DNA of 64,000 bases, taken from positions 558,001 through 622,000 of the forward strand of contig NW_025408671.1 of the NCBI RefSeq assembly GCF_020360975.1. The letters run 5' to 3'. The notes beneath the pieces were generated by a model. It had not been told where the DNA came from and did no database searches. It worked only from the letters and a program-made list of their open reading frames with translations. Position numbers and translations under genes: made by a program. The DNA comes from Hirsutella rhossiliensis (Eukaryota > Ascomycota > Sordariomycetes > Hypocreales > Ophiocordycipitaceae). This document shows positions 20,419 through 31,119 of this stretch, piece by piece (position 1 is the stretch's first letter; each line of letters opens with the position of its first letter).

Positions 20419-21308
20419 GTGAGTCTCCCTCTCCTCTTTGGCTGACGTAGAAGCAGGCAGCACTCTTCCAGTGGGAGGGAAGGTGGGCACCAAGGTGAGT
20501 GTCCTTCTTCCATTTGGCTGACGCAGAAGCAGGCAACTCTCTCCAAGTGGGAGGGTGGGTGGGCAACAGGTGAGTCCCCCCCCTTGGCAGAACAGATACT
20601 AACTTCTCTCCACAGGTTTTTTTTGGCTCCACGGAGCGGGTGGGTGGGCGGCCATTCACTGACATCTCCAGTGTCAAGCTCTTCCAGTGGGAGGGTGGGC
20701 GGGCAACAGGTGAGTCCCTTTCCTTGGCAAAACAGATTCTAACTTCTCTCATCACAGGTTCTCATGGCTTCAAGGAGCGGGCGGGCGGGCAACAGTGAGT
20801 CCCTCCCCTTTTGCAAGACAGATGCTGACTTCCCTCTTCTCACAGGTTCATGCTCTTAGCGGGTGGGCGGGCGGCCAAATGTGAGTCTCCCTCTTTGAGC
20901 AAAACAGACGCTGACTTTTCTCACAGGTTCTATGGCTTCAAGGAGCGGGCGGGCGGGCAATTGTGAGTCCTCCCCTTTGAGCATAACATATGCTGACTTC
21001 TCCCACAGATCCAATGCTCCTCGGAGCGGGTGGGTGGGCGGCTAACACTTGACTCTTTTTTTTTGAGTCCATGGCTTCAAGGAGCGGGCGGGCGGGAATC
21101 TGTAAGCCCCTCCCCCCTTTTTCAGGACAGATGCTGACTTCTCTCACAGATCCAATGCTCCTCGGAGCGGGTGGGTGGGCGGCTAACATTTGACTCTTTT
21201 TTTTTGAGTCCAATATCCCTGAGCGGGCGGGTGGTTGGTCAAGGCAAGTTTCTGTCTCTCTCTCATCATGAACTCGAGAACTTGGATGACTTTTTTCTTT
21301 TCCCACAG
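20419..21308 (+). repeat. Mini-intron array with GGG-rich mini-exons (family 2)
   Basis: Intron-like segments with clear borders: 20570-20615, 20710-20757, 20795-20845, 20881-20926, 20963-21008 and 21102-21149, 46-51 nt each, with GTGAGT (GTAAGC in the last) and CACAG ends. A GC-AG candidate lies at 21244-21308. Weaker ones begin at 20419 and 20495. The segments between are roughly 35-95 nt. They alternate between a type with GGCTTCAAGGAGCGGGCGGG and a type with GAGCGGGTGGGTGGGCGGC. Branch-like ATACTAAC or TGCTGAC sits about 10-20 nt before each acceptor. Confidence 0.75.
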
Positions 21309-21779
21309 GCCGGTCTCTCCCAGCACGAACGATCGATCTCGATAACAACACATCAGGTCAGAAGCGATGGTGGCTGGAAAGCCAGCGGTGAGTGCTCCCC
21401 AGTTCCCAGTTCTTGTTCTCTGATGCTAATCTGTCTCTTCTCCAACTGCTCGCTCGTTGACTTCGACTCGACTTTCGTCATAACGCGACCGACATCAATC
21501 GACTTTGACAACAACTCGACACTGTCCAGAGCGACAAGTCAGATTGACTAAAAAGCCAGCGGTGAGTCCTTCCTTCATTCCTTCTGGTTGTCTGGTTCAA
21601 TTACTAACCTCGTTTTTTCCACAATGCCAAACCGACTTTGACTCGACGCTTCCAAGACCACGACCTCGACCGACCGACTCCGACCGACCGACTCCAACAT
21701 TTACAATTCGCTCTTCTCCAAGGCGAGAGGCGGGGGTGACGGGGAGGGCAAAGGTGTGTCTTTGACGACCGAGCGACTT

Positions 21780-22865
21780 TGACAACATGCAACTCACTTG
21801 TCTTCAAGGCGAGAGCTTAGGCCGACCGAGAGGTCAACGGTACGTTTTCTTTTCTGCTTCTGCTTTCTCTTCTGCTCTGATGTTAACCTGTCTGTTTCTC
21901 GCTCCTGGAGGCGGTTGTGGCCGTAAACTTGACGGTACGCTTTCCCCTCCTCCTGTATTCGTTGAGCTCTGATCATACTAACCGCGTCTTATCCCTGATC
22001 TGCTCGACTATTTTTCCGGAACACGAGGCGATTGTGACTGAAAAGTCAACGGTACGCTGGCCCCCATCTCCTGATTCTTTGGGCTCTGATCATACTAACC
22101 GCGTTTCTCCCCACATTTTGTCGACCTCTTTGCGAGCCAGCGGCGATTGTTCGACAGCCAACGGTACGCTTTCCCGCATCTCTTGATCCCTGGGCTCTGA
22201 TCATGCTGACCATGATCTTCTCCTCTTTGCGAGCCATCGACAGCTCTATGGTCAACGGTACGCTGGCTCCCATCTCTTGATTTTTGAGCTCTGATCATAC
22301 TAACCGCGCACATCTCTTCATCGGCCGACTCTTTTTTGTGAAGCGGATGAAAGGTCAACGGTACGCTCTACCCTCTCTCTATAGTCTCTGAGCTCTGATC
22401 GTGCTCTTCTTCTTTGCGAGGCATCGATGGCTCAAGGCTCAACACTCAACGGTACGCTTCCCCATCTCTTCGGCTTTTGAGCTCTGATCATACTAACCGC
22501 GCTCATCCCTTCATCGGCCGACTCATTTTTGTGAAGCGGGTGAATGGTTATAGGTACGCTCGCCTCTATGTCTCGTCTTTGAGCTCTGATTTTGCTGCTC
22601 TTGTCTTTGCCGGGCATTGATGGCTCAATACTCAACGGTACGCTTTCCCGCCTCTTCAGCCTTTGAGCTCTGATCATACTAACCGTTTACTTCCCTACAT
22701 CGACTCCTTTTGGGGCGTGAGGGTGGCTCAATGGTCGACGGTAAGCTTTCCTGCCACTTCCGTCTTTGAGCTCTGATCATACTAACCGTGAGCCTCCCCA
22801 AATCCTTCGATTCTCCTTGCGGCAAGAGGCGAGATGGGCGGAAGCTCAACGGTAAGTTTGTTCCT
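21780..22865 (+). repeat. Eleven-unit mini-intron array with TACTAAC boxes (family 3)
   Basis: Donor-like GTACG or GTAAG follows CAACG-type ends at 21840, 21935, 22052, 22164, 22258, 22360, 22452, 22554, 22638, 22741 and 22852; the spacing is 84-117 bp. Most units carry GAGCTCTGATCATACTAACC, containing a perfect TACTAAC branch-site consensus. Acceptor-like AG follows mostly as GAG or AAG, less often CAG. The parts between acceptor and donor are only about 17-32 nt. Confidence 0.75.
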
Positions 22866-23039
22866 CTCACTTCCTTCTTCTTTATTTTTGCCCTTCTTTC
22901 TCTGGAACTCTGATGCTAACCTGTGGCTTCCCCTCAACGCAACCGATCGATTCGCACGAGTCTCCTCGCAACGCAACCGGTTTCCACGACGACTTCTTCT
23001 CCCGACAGATTGACTCAATAACTATTTCCTCGATCCCTT

Positions 23040-23660
23040 TGAAATTTGAGGTGTTCATTTGCTAACCACGTCACAGGATTCAACAGATTGACTCCATCTC
23101 GCCTTTCCCACGACGCGGCCGATCGACCGAATAACCACTTCTCCGGCAACATGACCGACAAGTTCCAGTCTTCTCGCGACTGATTGACTTCAATAACCAT
23201 TCCCCTCACTCCCCTTGAAACTTTGAGTCGTTCGTTTGCTAACCATGCAACAGGTTCAACGGATCTCCTTCCTTCCGCACGACACGGCCGGCCGATCGAT
23301 CGATTGAATAACCACTTTCCAACCACACAAACAATCGACTTTTACAACCTTCAGTCTCCTCGCGACTGATTGACTTCAATAAAAACCCCCTCCTGCTTCT
23401 CTGAGTTGTCCATATGCCGACCATGCCATAGGTGTCAACAGATGTACTTCACCTCCCTCCCCGACGCGGCCGATCGATCGATTGAATAACCACTTTTCCA
23501 ACCACACGACCGATCGACCATGACAACTTCCAGTCGCCTCGTGATTGACTGAATTCAATAACTCATCGCTCCTGGTTCTTTGAGTTTTTGTTCATCTGCT
23601 GACAATGCCACAGGTGTCGATTCATCCTCCCTCCCACGACGCGGCGGATCGATTGAATAA
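23040..23660 (+). repeat. Four tandem units of about 179 bp (family 4)
   Basis: Acceptor-like CACAG, AACAG, CATAG and CACAG end at 23076, 23253, 23431 and 23613, spaced 177, 178 and 182 bp. Each is preceded by TTTGCTAAC or CTGAC and followed by a GGTTCAAC- or GGTGTC-type start, CGACGCGGCCGATCGATCG and AATAACCACTT. GT donors are not obvious, so splicing of this family is less certain. Confidence 0.65.
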
Positions 23661-23924
23661 CCACACGACCGACACTACGCCTTTTCTCGAGCTCACACGA
23701 TCCTTCGGGGGACCAAGTCCCATCTTCTTCGACCACATCGAGGTCAAGGACGCTCAAGCATGTCCGAGACCATACAAGTACATGATGACTTCAGCTGTCC
23801 AGACCCCGATGAGGCTGTTGCTGAGGGGCAGAGACACTGAAGCCTGATACACACTCAATTTTTGGAACCTTTTTTGCAAACTTGCAAGCTTTTTTCTCTC
23901 AGCACTCCTGATGCCTTAGCATGC

Positions 23925-24725
23925 TTCCTCCCGCGGTGGTGGGATTGCCTTCATCTCCAGAACATTTGGAAAGTCAATTCTCTCTTGGTTTCTCGCACAA
24001 GGCACTTCTGCAAATGATTATTACCAAAATCTTCTCTGTATCCGATCCGTTCCCCTTTGGGGAGAGCTCAATGAAGCGCAGGCGGGTTGGGCTTTCCTGG
24101 TCACCTCGCGTTTCGAGCTCGAGATGAGTGAAAAACGCTATGCTATGAGTTCAAACAGAACTGCTCATGTCTTTGTCTTCCTCTGCTTTCTCTTTGGGGT
24201 TGAAAACTTTGCTAACATCGTTGATTACATGCACAGGATCCCTCGGTGTCATTGGCGCCATCTCCAGACTATTTGGTAAGTTTCTTGGTCTCTTTGACGG
24301 CATGTCTCCCAATGATGATGAACACTCTGCTCTGTATCCGAAAGCATCCCTTTTGGGAGAGCTCACAAACCTGGGCGGGCCTTGCCCGCCCGGAGTTTGA
24401 GCGGGCATGACAGGAGCAATCCATGAAAAGAACATCTGAGGGAAAACAGGACTGCTCTTGTTTTTCGTCTTCTTTTTCCTACTCTTCGGTTCTTGCTTAC
24501 TTCGCTAGTGATCGGATTTCCACGGCTCAATGCCATCTCCAGGTTATTTGGTAAGTCCACTGTCTCCTTCTCAAAGCATGCATGCACAATGATTAAAAAC
24601 CATTTCTGCATCGATCCATGGGACCCCTACGGGGGAAAACTCACGAAGCACAGGCGGGCTTGCTCGTCTGTTGTTTCGAGTTGGAGATGAACGCGCGTAA
24701 AAGGCAATATGAGTGCAAATAGGCG
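23925..24725 (+). repeat. Three tandem units of about 290 bp (family 5)
   Basis: Shared landmarks are CATCTCCAG followed by (A/C)TATTTGG or ACATTTGG (ends at 23960, 24267 and 24542), a CTGTATCCGA- or CTGCATCGAT-like box, GGGGAGAGCTCA-like sequence and a GGCGGG-rich segment. Copies 2 and 3 have GTAAGT after TTTG. Copy 2 contains a perfect 8-bp hairpin, GGGCGGGC/GCCCGCCC, at 24373-24391. Confidence 0.6.
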
Positions 24726-25796
24726 TGCCTTCTTCTTTTTCTTTCTCTTTTACCGCTTTTCACGTTTTGGAAGCATGCTAATTCGTTTTTACACACCGGG
24801 ATTATCAGTCACGTCTTCGTACCAAGCGAGCAAGCGAGCGAAACGAAACGAACATCTACACATGGACAGGTCTTAGGGTGAAAGAGCATGGAAAAGGGGT
24901 TGAGATTGTTTGGAGCATAAAAGATGCAAACACAAGAAATCAGCACACACTTCATGCGCGTTTACTTTGCCTTCAACCGTGTTCTTTTGTCTTGGCCCCT
25001 CTTCCAAAGTTCTACAGTCACTCTGCTTGGCGTTGGTAAGAAAGGAAAATAAGTTTAATGGCACAATTGAATTCAGTCATACTTGCAATCCGCTGTTGTT
25101 TTTGGTGCTGATGCCTCTCAACTGCATCTGGCTGAAGATACAGCACTATCGTGCCATGGTCATAGCAATGCTTTGCTGGTCAGCATTCAACAGCCATTCT
25201 TGTCGTTGTGCCTCTCGGCTGCCGGTGGTAGTCAAGATGCCGTTCCACCTGGGATTCAAACCGATGCTTCCGGAAAGCAGTCGTTATCAAACAAACGGAC
25301 CGCCTCAGAAACACGCGGAATGAGGGCATTGTTGAGGAGGGGCGAATCGTTTACGTTGTGTGACCTTTCCGGGTCAGTGAAACGAAATTACCCCCTGTTG
25401 ATGCTGCAAAGGCTCCGTTTGAGCAAAAATACTATGAATGGGATTGTGGATTCAGTACTGGTGACTATAGCCGCTAGATGGCTGTTACAGGGTGCCGAGT
25501 TGCTGCGACATTCACTCCGCAATGATAGCTGCAGCAAGAATCTCGCCACGGAATTCACTGCATCCCTTCGGGTACTTGAATCAACTTCGTGTTGATCCTC
25601 AATTTTACCCCCTCTCCCCTTTTTCTTACCACCCGTCCCAGTCGAGCCCGGTCAGTCACGCTCTTTGACCCGACATCGATCCAGCAGCTGCAACCACAAC
25701 GTGCAGTGTCCACTCCAGTACCCAGACGCAATTCGCACAGCTCTTCTCCGAATCCGCGTTTCCCTGAATTGAGAGCGTCAGAAACAGCTTTTCGCG
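24726..25796. other. Stretch upstream of the BTB gene, no gene recognised
   Basis: An open frame at 25083-25595 (170 residues) has no recognisable domain and was not called. The last 200 bases before 25797 are C/T-rich and probably form the BTB promoter and 5' UTR. Confidence 0.45.
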
Positions 25797-26881
25797 ATGG
25801 CGGCCGAGAACCTCACTCCAGCTCTGACCCGTATGATGCTGTCGGGCGACTTCAGTGATCTGAAGTTTACTTGCAAAGGGAAGGACTTCAAAGTCCACAA
25901 GGCTATTGTCTGCGCCCAGTCGCCGGTCATAAAAGCTGCCGTCCAAGGGGGCTTTGAGGTGTGTTTGCTGTGCTCGGAGCTCAAAGCTATTTCGATCCTT
26001 TGACTGACTTGGAAATGCAGGAATCACACAAATACGTCATCAACATGGACAAGTTCCATACCGAAACCGTCAAGCAGCTGGTAAAGTTTATGTACTCTGG
26101 CGATTACGACGCCTCCGAGCATCTGCATGAAGCTCCTATGCCAGACGGTGCTGCAGACAGGCATGGTAGTCATGGAAAAGGTATATGGATTATTCCGACA
26201 ATTAGGGCTTCGGAGACTGACAGCACAGTAACTAATGCTTCGCCAAATGGGAAAAATCCCGACTCGTTTGCTCAATTTGAGCCGTCGCTGCCGACAGCCG
26301 CCACTGCCGCGTCCCTCATTCATCACGTTCATGTCAACTGCATCGGCGACTACTACGCAATCGATGCCCTTGTGTCGCTGGCGGACTCGAAGATCAAACG
26401 GATTATTGATCTACAGGGCAAAGACAAGACTTGGGTTTCAAGTCTTCCTACAATGACCCAAGAAGCACTGGAGTGGACGGGAGACAACGAGCTGCTGGAG
26501 ATCCTAGCGTCAGCGACTGCGGAAAACATTTCGGCTCTCGTTGGCACGTACGAGTTCAAGAGTCTCAAGCCCATCACGGATTTTTCGCTCAAGGTGTTGA
26601 GATACTGCGATGAAAAGATCCGGGGCCTAGGTGAGGAATTGCAGCAAACTAAGCTTCAAGTTCAGAGTCTCGAATCGCGCTTGGCCATCGAGGCTTCTGC
26701 ATACCAGGTGATGACGATGGAAAAGAGCGCCGAGAAATCCGCGTTCGACCGGTGCCTTCAAACCTTGCGAAAGACAAGACGTTGCAGAAACGTGAACTGC
26801 GACTCTGTGTTCGGGTGCTATATCGATCCAGAGGAGCGTGTCCTTCGTTGCCAGGGGTGCAAGTGCAAGCACAAAGATTGA
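25797..26881 (+). CDS. BTB/POZ domain protein with Cys-rich C-terminus
   Basis: Two exons, 25797-25958 and 26021-26881, give 340 residues. The 62-nt intron (GTGTGT donor, CTGAC branch-like site, TGCAG acceptor) falls between F-E and E-S-H. Exon 1 has MLSGDFSDLKFTCKGKDF and VHKAIVCAQSPVIKAA, and exon 2 has INMDKFHTETVKQLVKFMY: the BTB/POZ fold at about residues 15-80, a homodimerisation and Cullin-3 adaptor-type module. A low-complexity insert follows at about residues 85-135, then HVHVNCIGDYYAIDALVSLADSKI, the BACK-like helix common in fungal BTB proteins. The tail CRNVNCDS...CYID...RCQGCKCKH could bind zinc. Its partners are unknown; nuclear or cytosolic location is likely because no targeting signal is seen. 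Confidence 0.88.
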
Positions 26882-29800
26882 CGCGAATTGGGCGGCAATC
26901 AATGGGGTAGAGCAAGGTGCTACGATATTAACACATCGTAGCAGATGAGTTTCTCCGTTAGCTAAAGGTAGTCGAACAAAAAGAATTTCACGAGTGCTTA
27001 TTCTTTGCGGATTTTCAGGTCAGTCCTTGACTCTCGAAATTAGTACTTGAGAGCTGCTGAATCTCTGGAGGGATTGAATTATCACGGCTCTTTCCTGGCT
27101 TTGAGAAGCGGCTGCGTCATGAGCATCACCCCAGGCACGTCTGGTCCCCCCTTGAGCTTCCTCCATAAAGCAGCATGACACGTCAAGTTTTCTTTCAGTT
27201 CCTTCCCTGCGCCCAATAATTCAACGTTGAGTTTTATTTGTTCGTCCCATTTGTACTGGCATTCGAACTTGTCGGTCATCATCTACTGTGACGACTCCTC
27301 GGGAATGTGTAGATGGAAAGCTGAGCTACGCGTGCCCGCTTGCAGATAATCCCGTGTATCCTCGTAAATAGACGGCTCTCGGCTAGAAGTATATGCTATT
27401 AATACCTGCAAGCATGCATGCGAAGATATAGAAGAAACGTTAATTCATGCAAGTTAAAAAACAAGAACCAAATCCTCTGACTACATACCCCTGGGCAGGC
27501 CCCTTCTGTCTGATGTCGAGAATGGACGACCTTGACTAGATTTGGGGAGATACGCCAAGACTAGGAAACAACAAATCCTCCGGCAACTTCTGAACTATAT
27601 GCGGTAATGATAATCCGGGCTCAAATACCATCTTTGAATAGAATATATATGGACAGAAGCTATTCTTAGAAGTATCCATTGCAAAAATTATAAACTCTCC
27701 GTGCTGAGCCGTGTGTAGGCAAGGCTTGGTGTGCTTTGATTTGTGCTGTTTGTGGCTCCAGCCATGAAGGACAGTTGTCTATCCGGTGTTTCAAACTCAG
27801 CAACCCTGGACGAATAGTAAGCGGTGATGGTGCGGCGGAGATTCAAATGCATTAGGTTGTCCTGATAATACCGTTGCATGCTTCAATATTTTGAAAGGGT
27901 CAAGCCCGCGAGTAAGATGATCGTGTTCTCCAACCCTCGAATCAAATTCAGGAGCTTTCTAAGGCCTCTGAAACTACTCAGCGTCGACGGGGATAGCTTC
28001 TCTGCAGTTCAAAGGAAATTCAGTATCAATGATGTTGTTTGAGCCCGTCGCGGAAGATGGGATTCCGCCGGCGGGTCCGGGTAAGGGGAAAGGGGGAGAG
28101 AAACCTGGAGTGGACGGATGGGTATGTATAAATGCAGTGCAAATTGACCCATGCCGATATTTCTGAGAGAAATTGGGCCTGTAGCCGTTTGTGAGATCTA
28201 TGATCTCTTATTGCCAGAGTCTTGACAAGACAGTGGCCCAAGAATCGCCTGCAGTGGGGGCCATGCGATGGTGCGTTCCAGTCCTCATCCACGACCCGGT
28301 CTCTTCGTATTCCAATTGCCGATGACTCCTGTTGAGACGTGTACTCTTATTCGTATGCCCGTTGGTCGAGATGCATACTTGGCTCGGTCGGCCGAGGGCC
28401 GCCAGTTGCTGGAGCTGGGCCTAGTGTCGCAGGGCTGGCGCTGAGCTCGAAGCTTGTGGACTTGGGTGAATGCTTGAAACACCCGCAAGAGAGGACTTGC
28501 GGGTGATGACGACGATAACGGGTGTCTCCGGCTGTGGCTCGTCTCCATTGGAATTTGTTGGTTGCAGCACGAACGGGCTGAGGTAGGTAAGACGAAGAGC
28601 TGGCGTTGGAGAAACGCAAAGCGGCGTAAAACGAAGACGGGCGTCAAGACCGGTAGAGCTCTAGGACTCGGGAAGCTGGTGGGACTGCCTAGAGCAACAT
28701 GTCAGTGATCGTCGATGTCAAGAAAGACCAGAATTTGAAAAAAAGGGAGGGGAGGGGAGAGGGGGGGCAAAAGAAGGCCAGCCGGCTGCACGAGCTCGGC
28801 TGCTTGGCGAGAATCAAAGATAGAAACAAAAAGACATGAACCTGGCCAGAGGTCAGGCCAGGGCCCAAAGCCATTGGTGGATTATGTTATGGACTCAGCC
28901 TTTGTGCTGCCCCGTGCCGTAACGATTTGCCGCAGCTTCTACCCACTGCAGAATCGGTCCCTGGTAACCACTGAGACCGACACAGTAAAAACCACCAAGA
29001 ATCACAGCAATTCTGCCCCTTGGAGTCTTCCAGACGCACCAGCAATGCCACGCCTGGCAAGACATACCAAGACTCGAAAGGGGGGAGAGGGCGACTGTCG
29101 AAAGCCTCTCTAAAGGAACATCGGGGCTAGAAAGGGAAACGAAGCTGTGCTAGTCAGCAAAACGCGCTCCTCATGCACAAACCCGAGGTCTTTTGAGACC
29201 CAGGCCAGGGTATGGCTCCTCTCGCTCCAGTCTCCTCACTGATAGTCAAGCTCGGGGGGTACTTTCCCAGGTCGCTCTCACCATCACAGGCGCCACCTCC
29301 GTTGCCCACGTAGCCTGGGCATCAGGATGGCGAATCGAAACAGAAGCCACGACCGATACTTGAGCCAAGCGCCTTCGGCCTGTCGACCTTTCTTGCGTCT
29401 CGCTGCGGAATGCTGCCGTGGTCAGTCCTGTCTTATGCTTTTGATTTCCCTCCTCGCCCCGCCTCAGTATAGACGCCTGAGCTGATACATTAATGGCTGG
29501 TAGCACCGACCTGCGAGCCCGGGCACTGCACCTCGGGTTGCCCGGGCTGTTGGGGCTGATGAACAACCACGGCAGTGGATCATGCTCGAAACAGGCCCCC
29601 AGCTCCCGCTGCTCAGGGCTGCACCAGGGAAGCCGCAGCAAGTCGACCACCGAGACAATATCGTCCGGATCAAACTGCTCTCCACCCTCTCACTTACTTC
29701 TCCGGTCATGCAAACGGTACATTCAGCATGGAAACAGCAGCCACGGATGACGGCAGAGTATCACACCTGCCACCGGCCAACGGGCTGGGCTCTTGGAGCA

Positions 29801-31119
29801 AAACGGTCAAAGATTTGAAATCCCCTGCCCCAAAAAAACATGTAGATGTTACACGAAGCGCCCTAGCATGGAATATGGGCTTTCCCCCCGAGATTGCGAC
29901 GTTCCTTGGAGGCCTTCAAAGCGGGCAGCGCTCGATGCTGCTCACAGAGTCTGCGGTGGCTCTGCAGAAGGGCTACTTTCGGGCCATAATGACAAGACAA
30001 GTCTTTTCCCCCCTTCAAACAAAAACAAGAGTGTCTGGAAACCAATCCAAAAAAAAACATGGCGGGTCGTGAGAATCGAAACGCCAGCTCTTCGAAGCAG
30101 CCGTGTGAGAACCGCGACCCTCTTTCCACACAAGCCAGTCAACGAGAAGACAAGCGAGAAGCCCCAGCAATCAAGTGGACGACGCCCCCTCGACTCCTGC
30201 GAAACGATAAAATATCTGAAGAAAAAAAGACGGGGACTCTGGTACATGTACAGAGTGCAGAAGAAGAGGATGGCCGGCTGAAGCGTCTGTTTGCCGCTCA
30301 CAAGGCCAAGTTGCCAACGGTCTACGTCGCCCGCTCTTTTCAAGGTTAGAAACCGTCGTTTGGCGCGGCACGGGTGAGGAAAAAGAAAAGACGAGATTGA
30401 AATACCGGCCCCGGAGCCATCAGCAGCCGTGATACCGGTACTCATGCATCCCGACCTCGAATCTTGGCATCCGTCTGTCATTCGCTACACGTGTGCCATG
30501 TCTCTCTGCGCCGTCACTTCATACATACACATGCATATACTCTTGTGCTTCCAGCCTGCCTCCCCGGGATAGACACAAAACTCCCGTTTCTATTTCGGGC
30601 CGCCCGGGGACACATGCTCGATGCACATGTAGAGGCACATGTATGCACGTAAGCCCATCTCGTTCGCAGCAATGTCTTGCATGTAATCCACTGGCAGTCG
30701 TTACGCAGAAACGTGTCTCTTCTATAACAAGCAAGTATTGGAACCGCTAATGAGACCAGGGACTTGAGCAGTAATCTACATGGCGCGATATGGTTTCCTC
30801 GCCACCCCAAAGCATCCATTCCCCTCCGGATACACATCAGGATATGCCAAAAAGTGTTGAAGGCCCTTGCAGCTAGGCGCCCGCGCATAACCAAACCATC
30901 TAACGTGCAAAAGCCAAAAGACGTGTGGAGCGCCTTGTCGTAGCCGGACAATGCCGGCTTACGGAGTCTTCTTTCCGTCCTCTCTTCTGCTCAAGCGTAC
31001 AAACGTCGAGTGGAGTTGAGGACAAGTCGAGACGGATCGTCGTTGTCTCGAGGTGTCGCTGGCATGCTCATCTCTGCCTCGTTTAATCGGTGGTGAATCT
31101 TTCTGCCTCGTTCCGCTCG
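26882..31119. other. 4.2-kb stretch without a recognisable gene
   Basis: No open frame here shows a known domain. The minus frame 28285-28647 and the overlapping frames at 29500-30480 lack family signals and splice context. No tRNA or clear repeat was seen. About 27000-28000 is less GC-rich than the coding regions. Confidence 0.45.

Larger units (their letters stand above)
19398..24725 (+). repeat. Composite tandem-repeat locus built of intron-like units
   Basis: At least five successive repeat families lie in one orientation. (1) Two copies about 142 bp apart, TCAAGGCGCTT(T/C)AAGCGGGTTAG (about 19717 and 19859). (2) Units of about 60-90 bp at 20419-21308 with GTGAGT donors, CTGAC/CTAAC branch-like sites and CACAG acceptors. 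(3) Eleven units of about 100 bp with CAACG|GTACGCT and TACTAAC at 21840-22860. (4) Four units of about 179 bp at about 23040-23660. (5) Three units of about 290 bp at 23925-24725. Mini-exon lengths vary and do not keep a reading phase, so a coding role is doubtful. The likeliest reading is a heavily spliced non-coding transcript or a fast-evolving relic. No family was recognised. Confidence 0.7.

Noticed and set aside
20336..21351. Minus-strand open frames with repeated peptides (ARPPAP, SIGSVREVSIC)
   Set aside because: They come from translating the repeats backwards; splice-like signals are only convincing on the plus strand.
21840..22865. Box C/D snoRNAs hosted in the mini-introns
   Set aside because: Intron-like parts are too short and lack paired RTGATGA and CTGA boxes at the right spacing.
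19398..24725. CRISPR array
   Set aside because: Units are imperfect, of several kinds and in a eukaryotic genome, without unique spacers between identical repeats.
29493..30481. Overlapping open frames on both strands up to 179 residues
   Set aside because: No family motif, many competing frames and no splice pattern.
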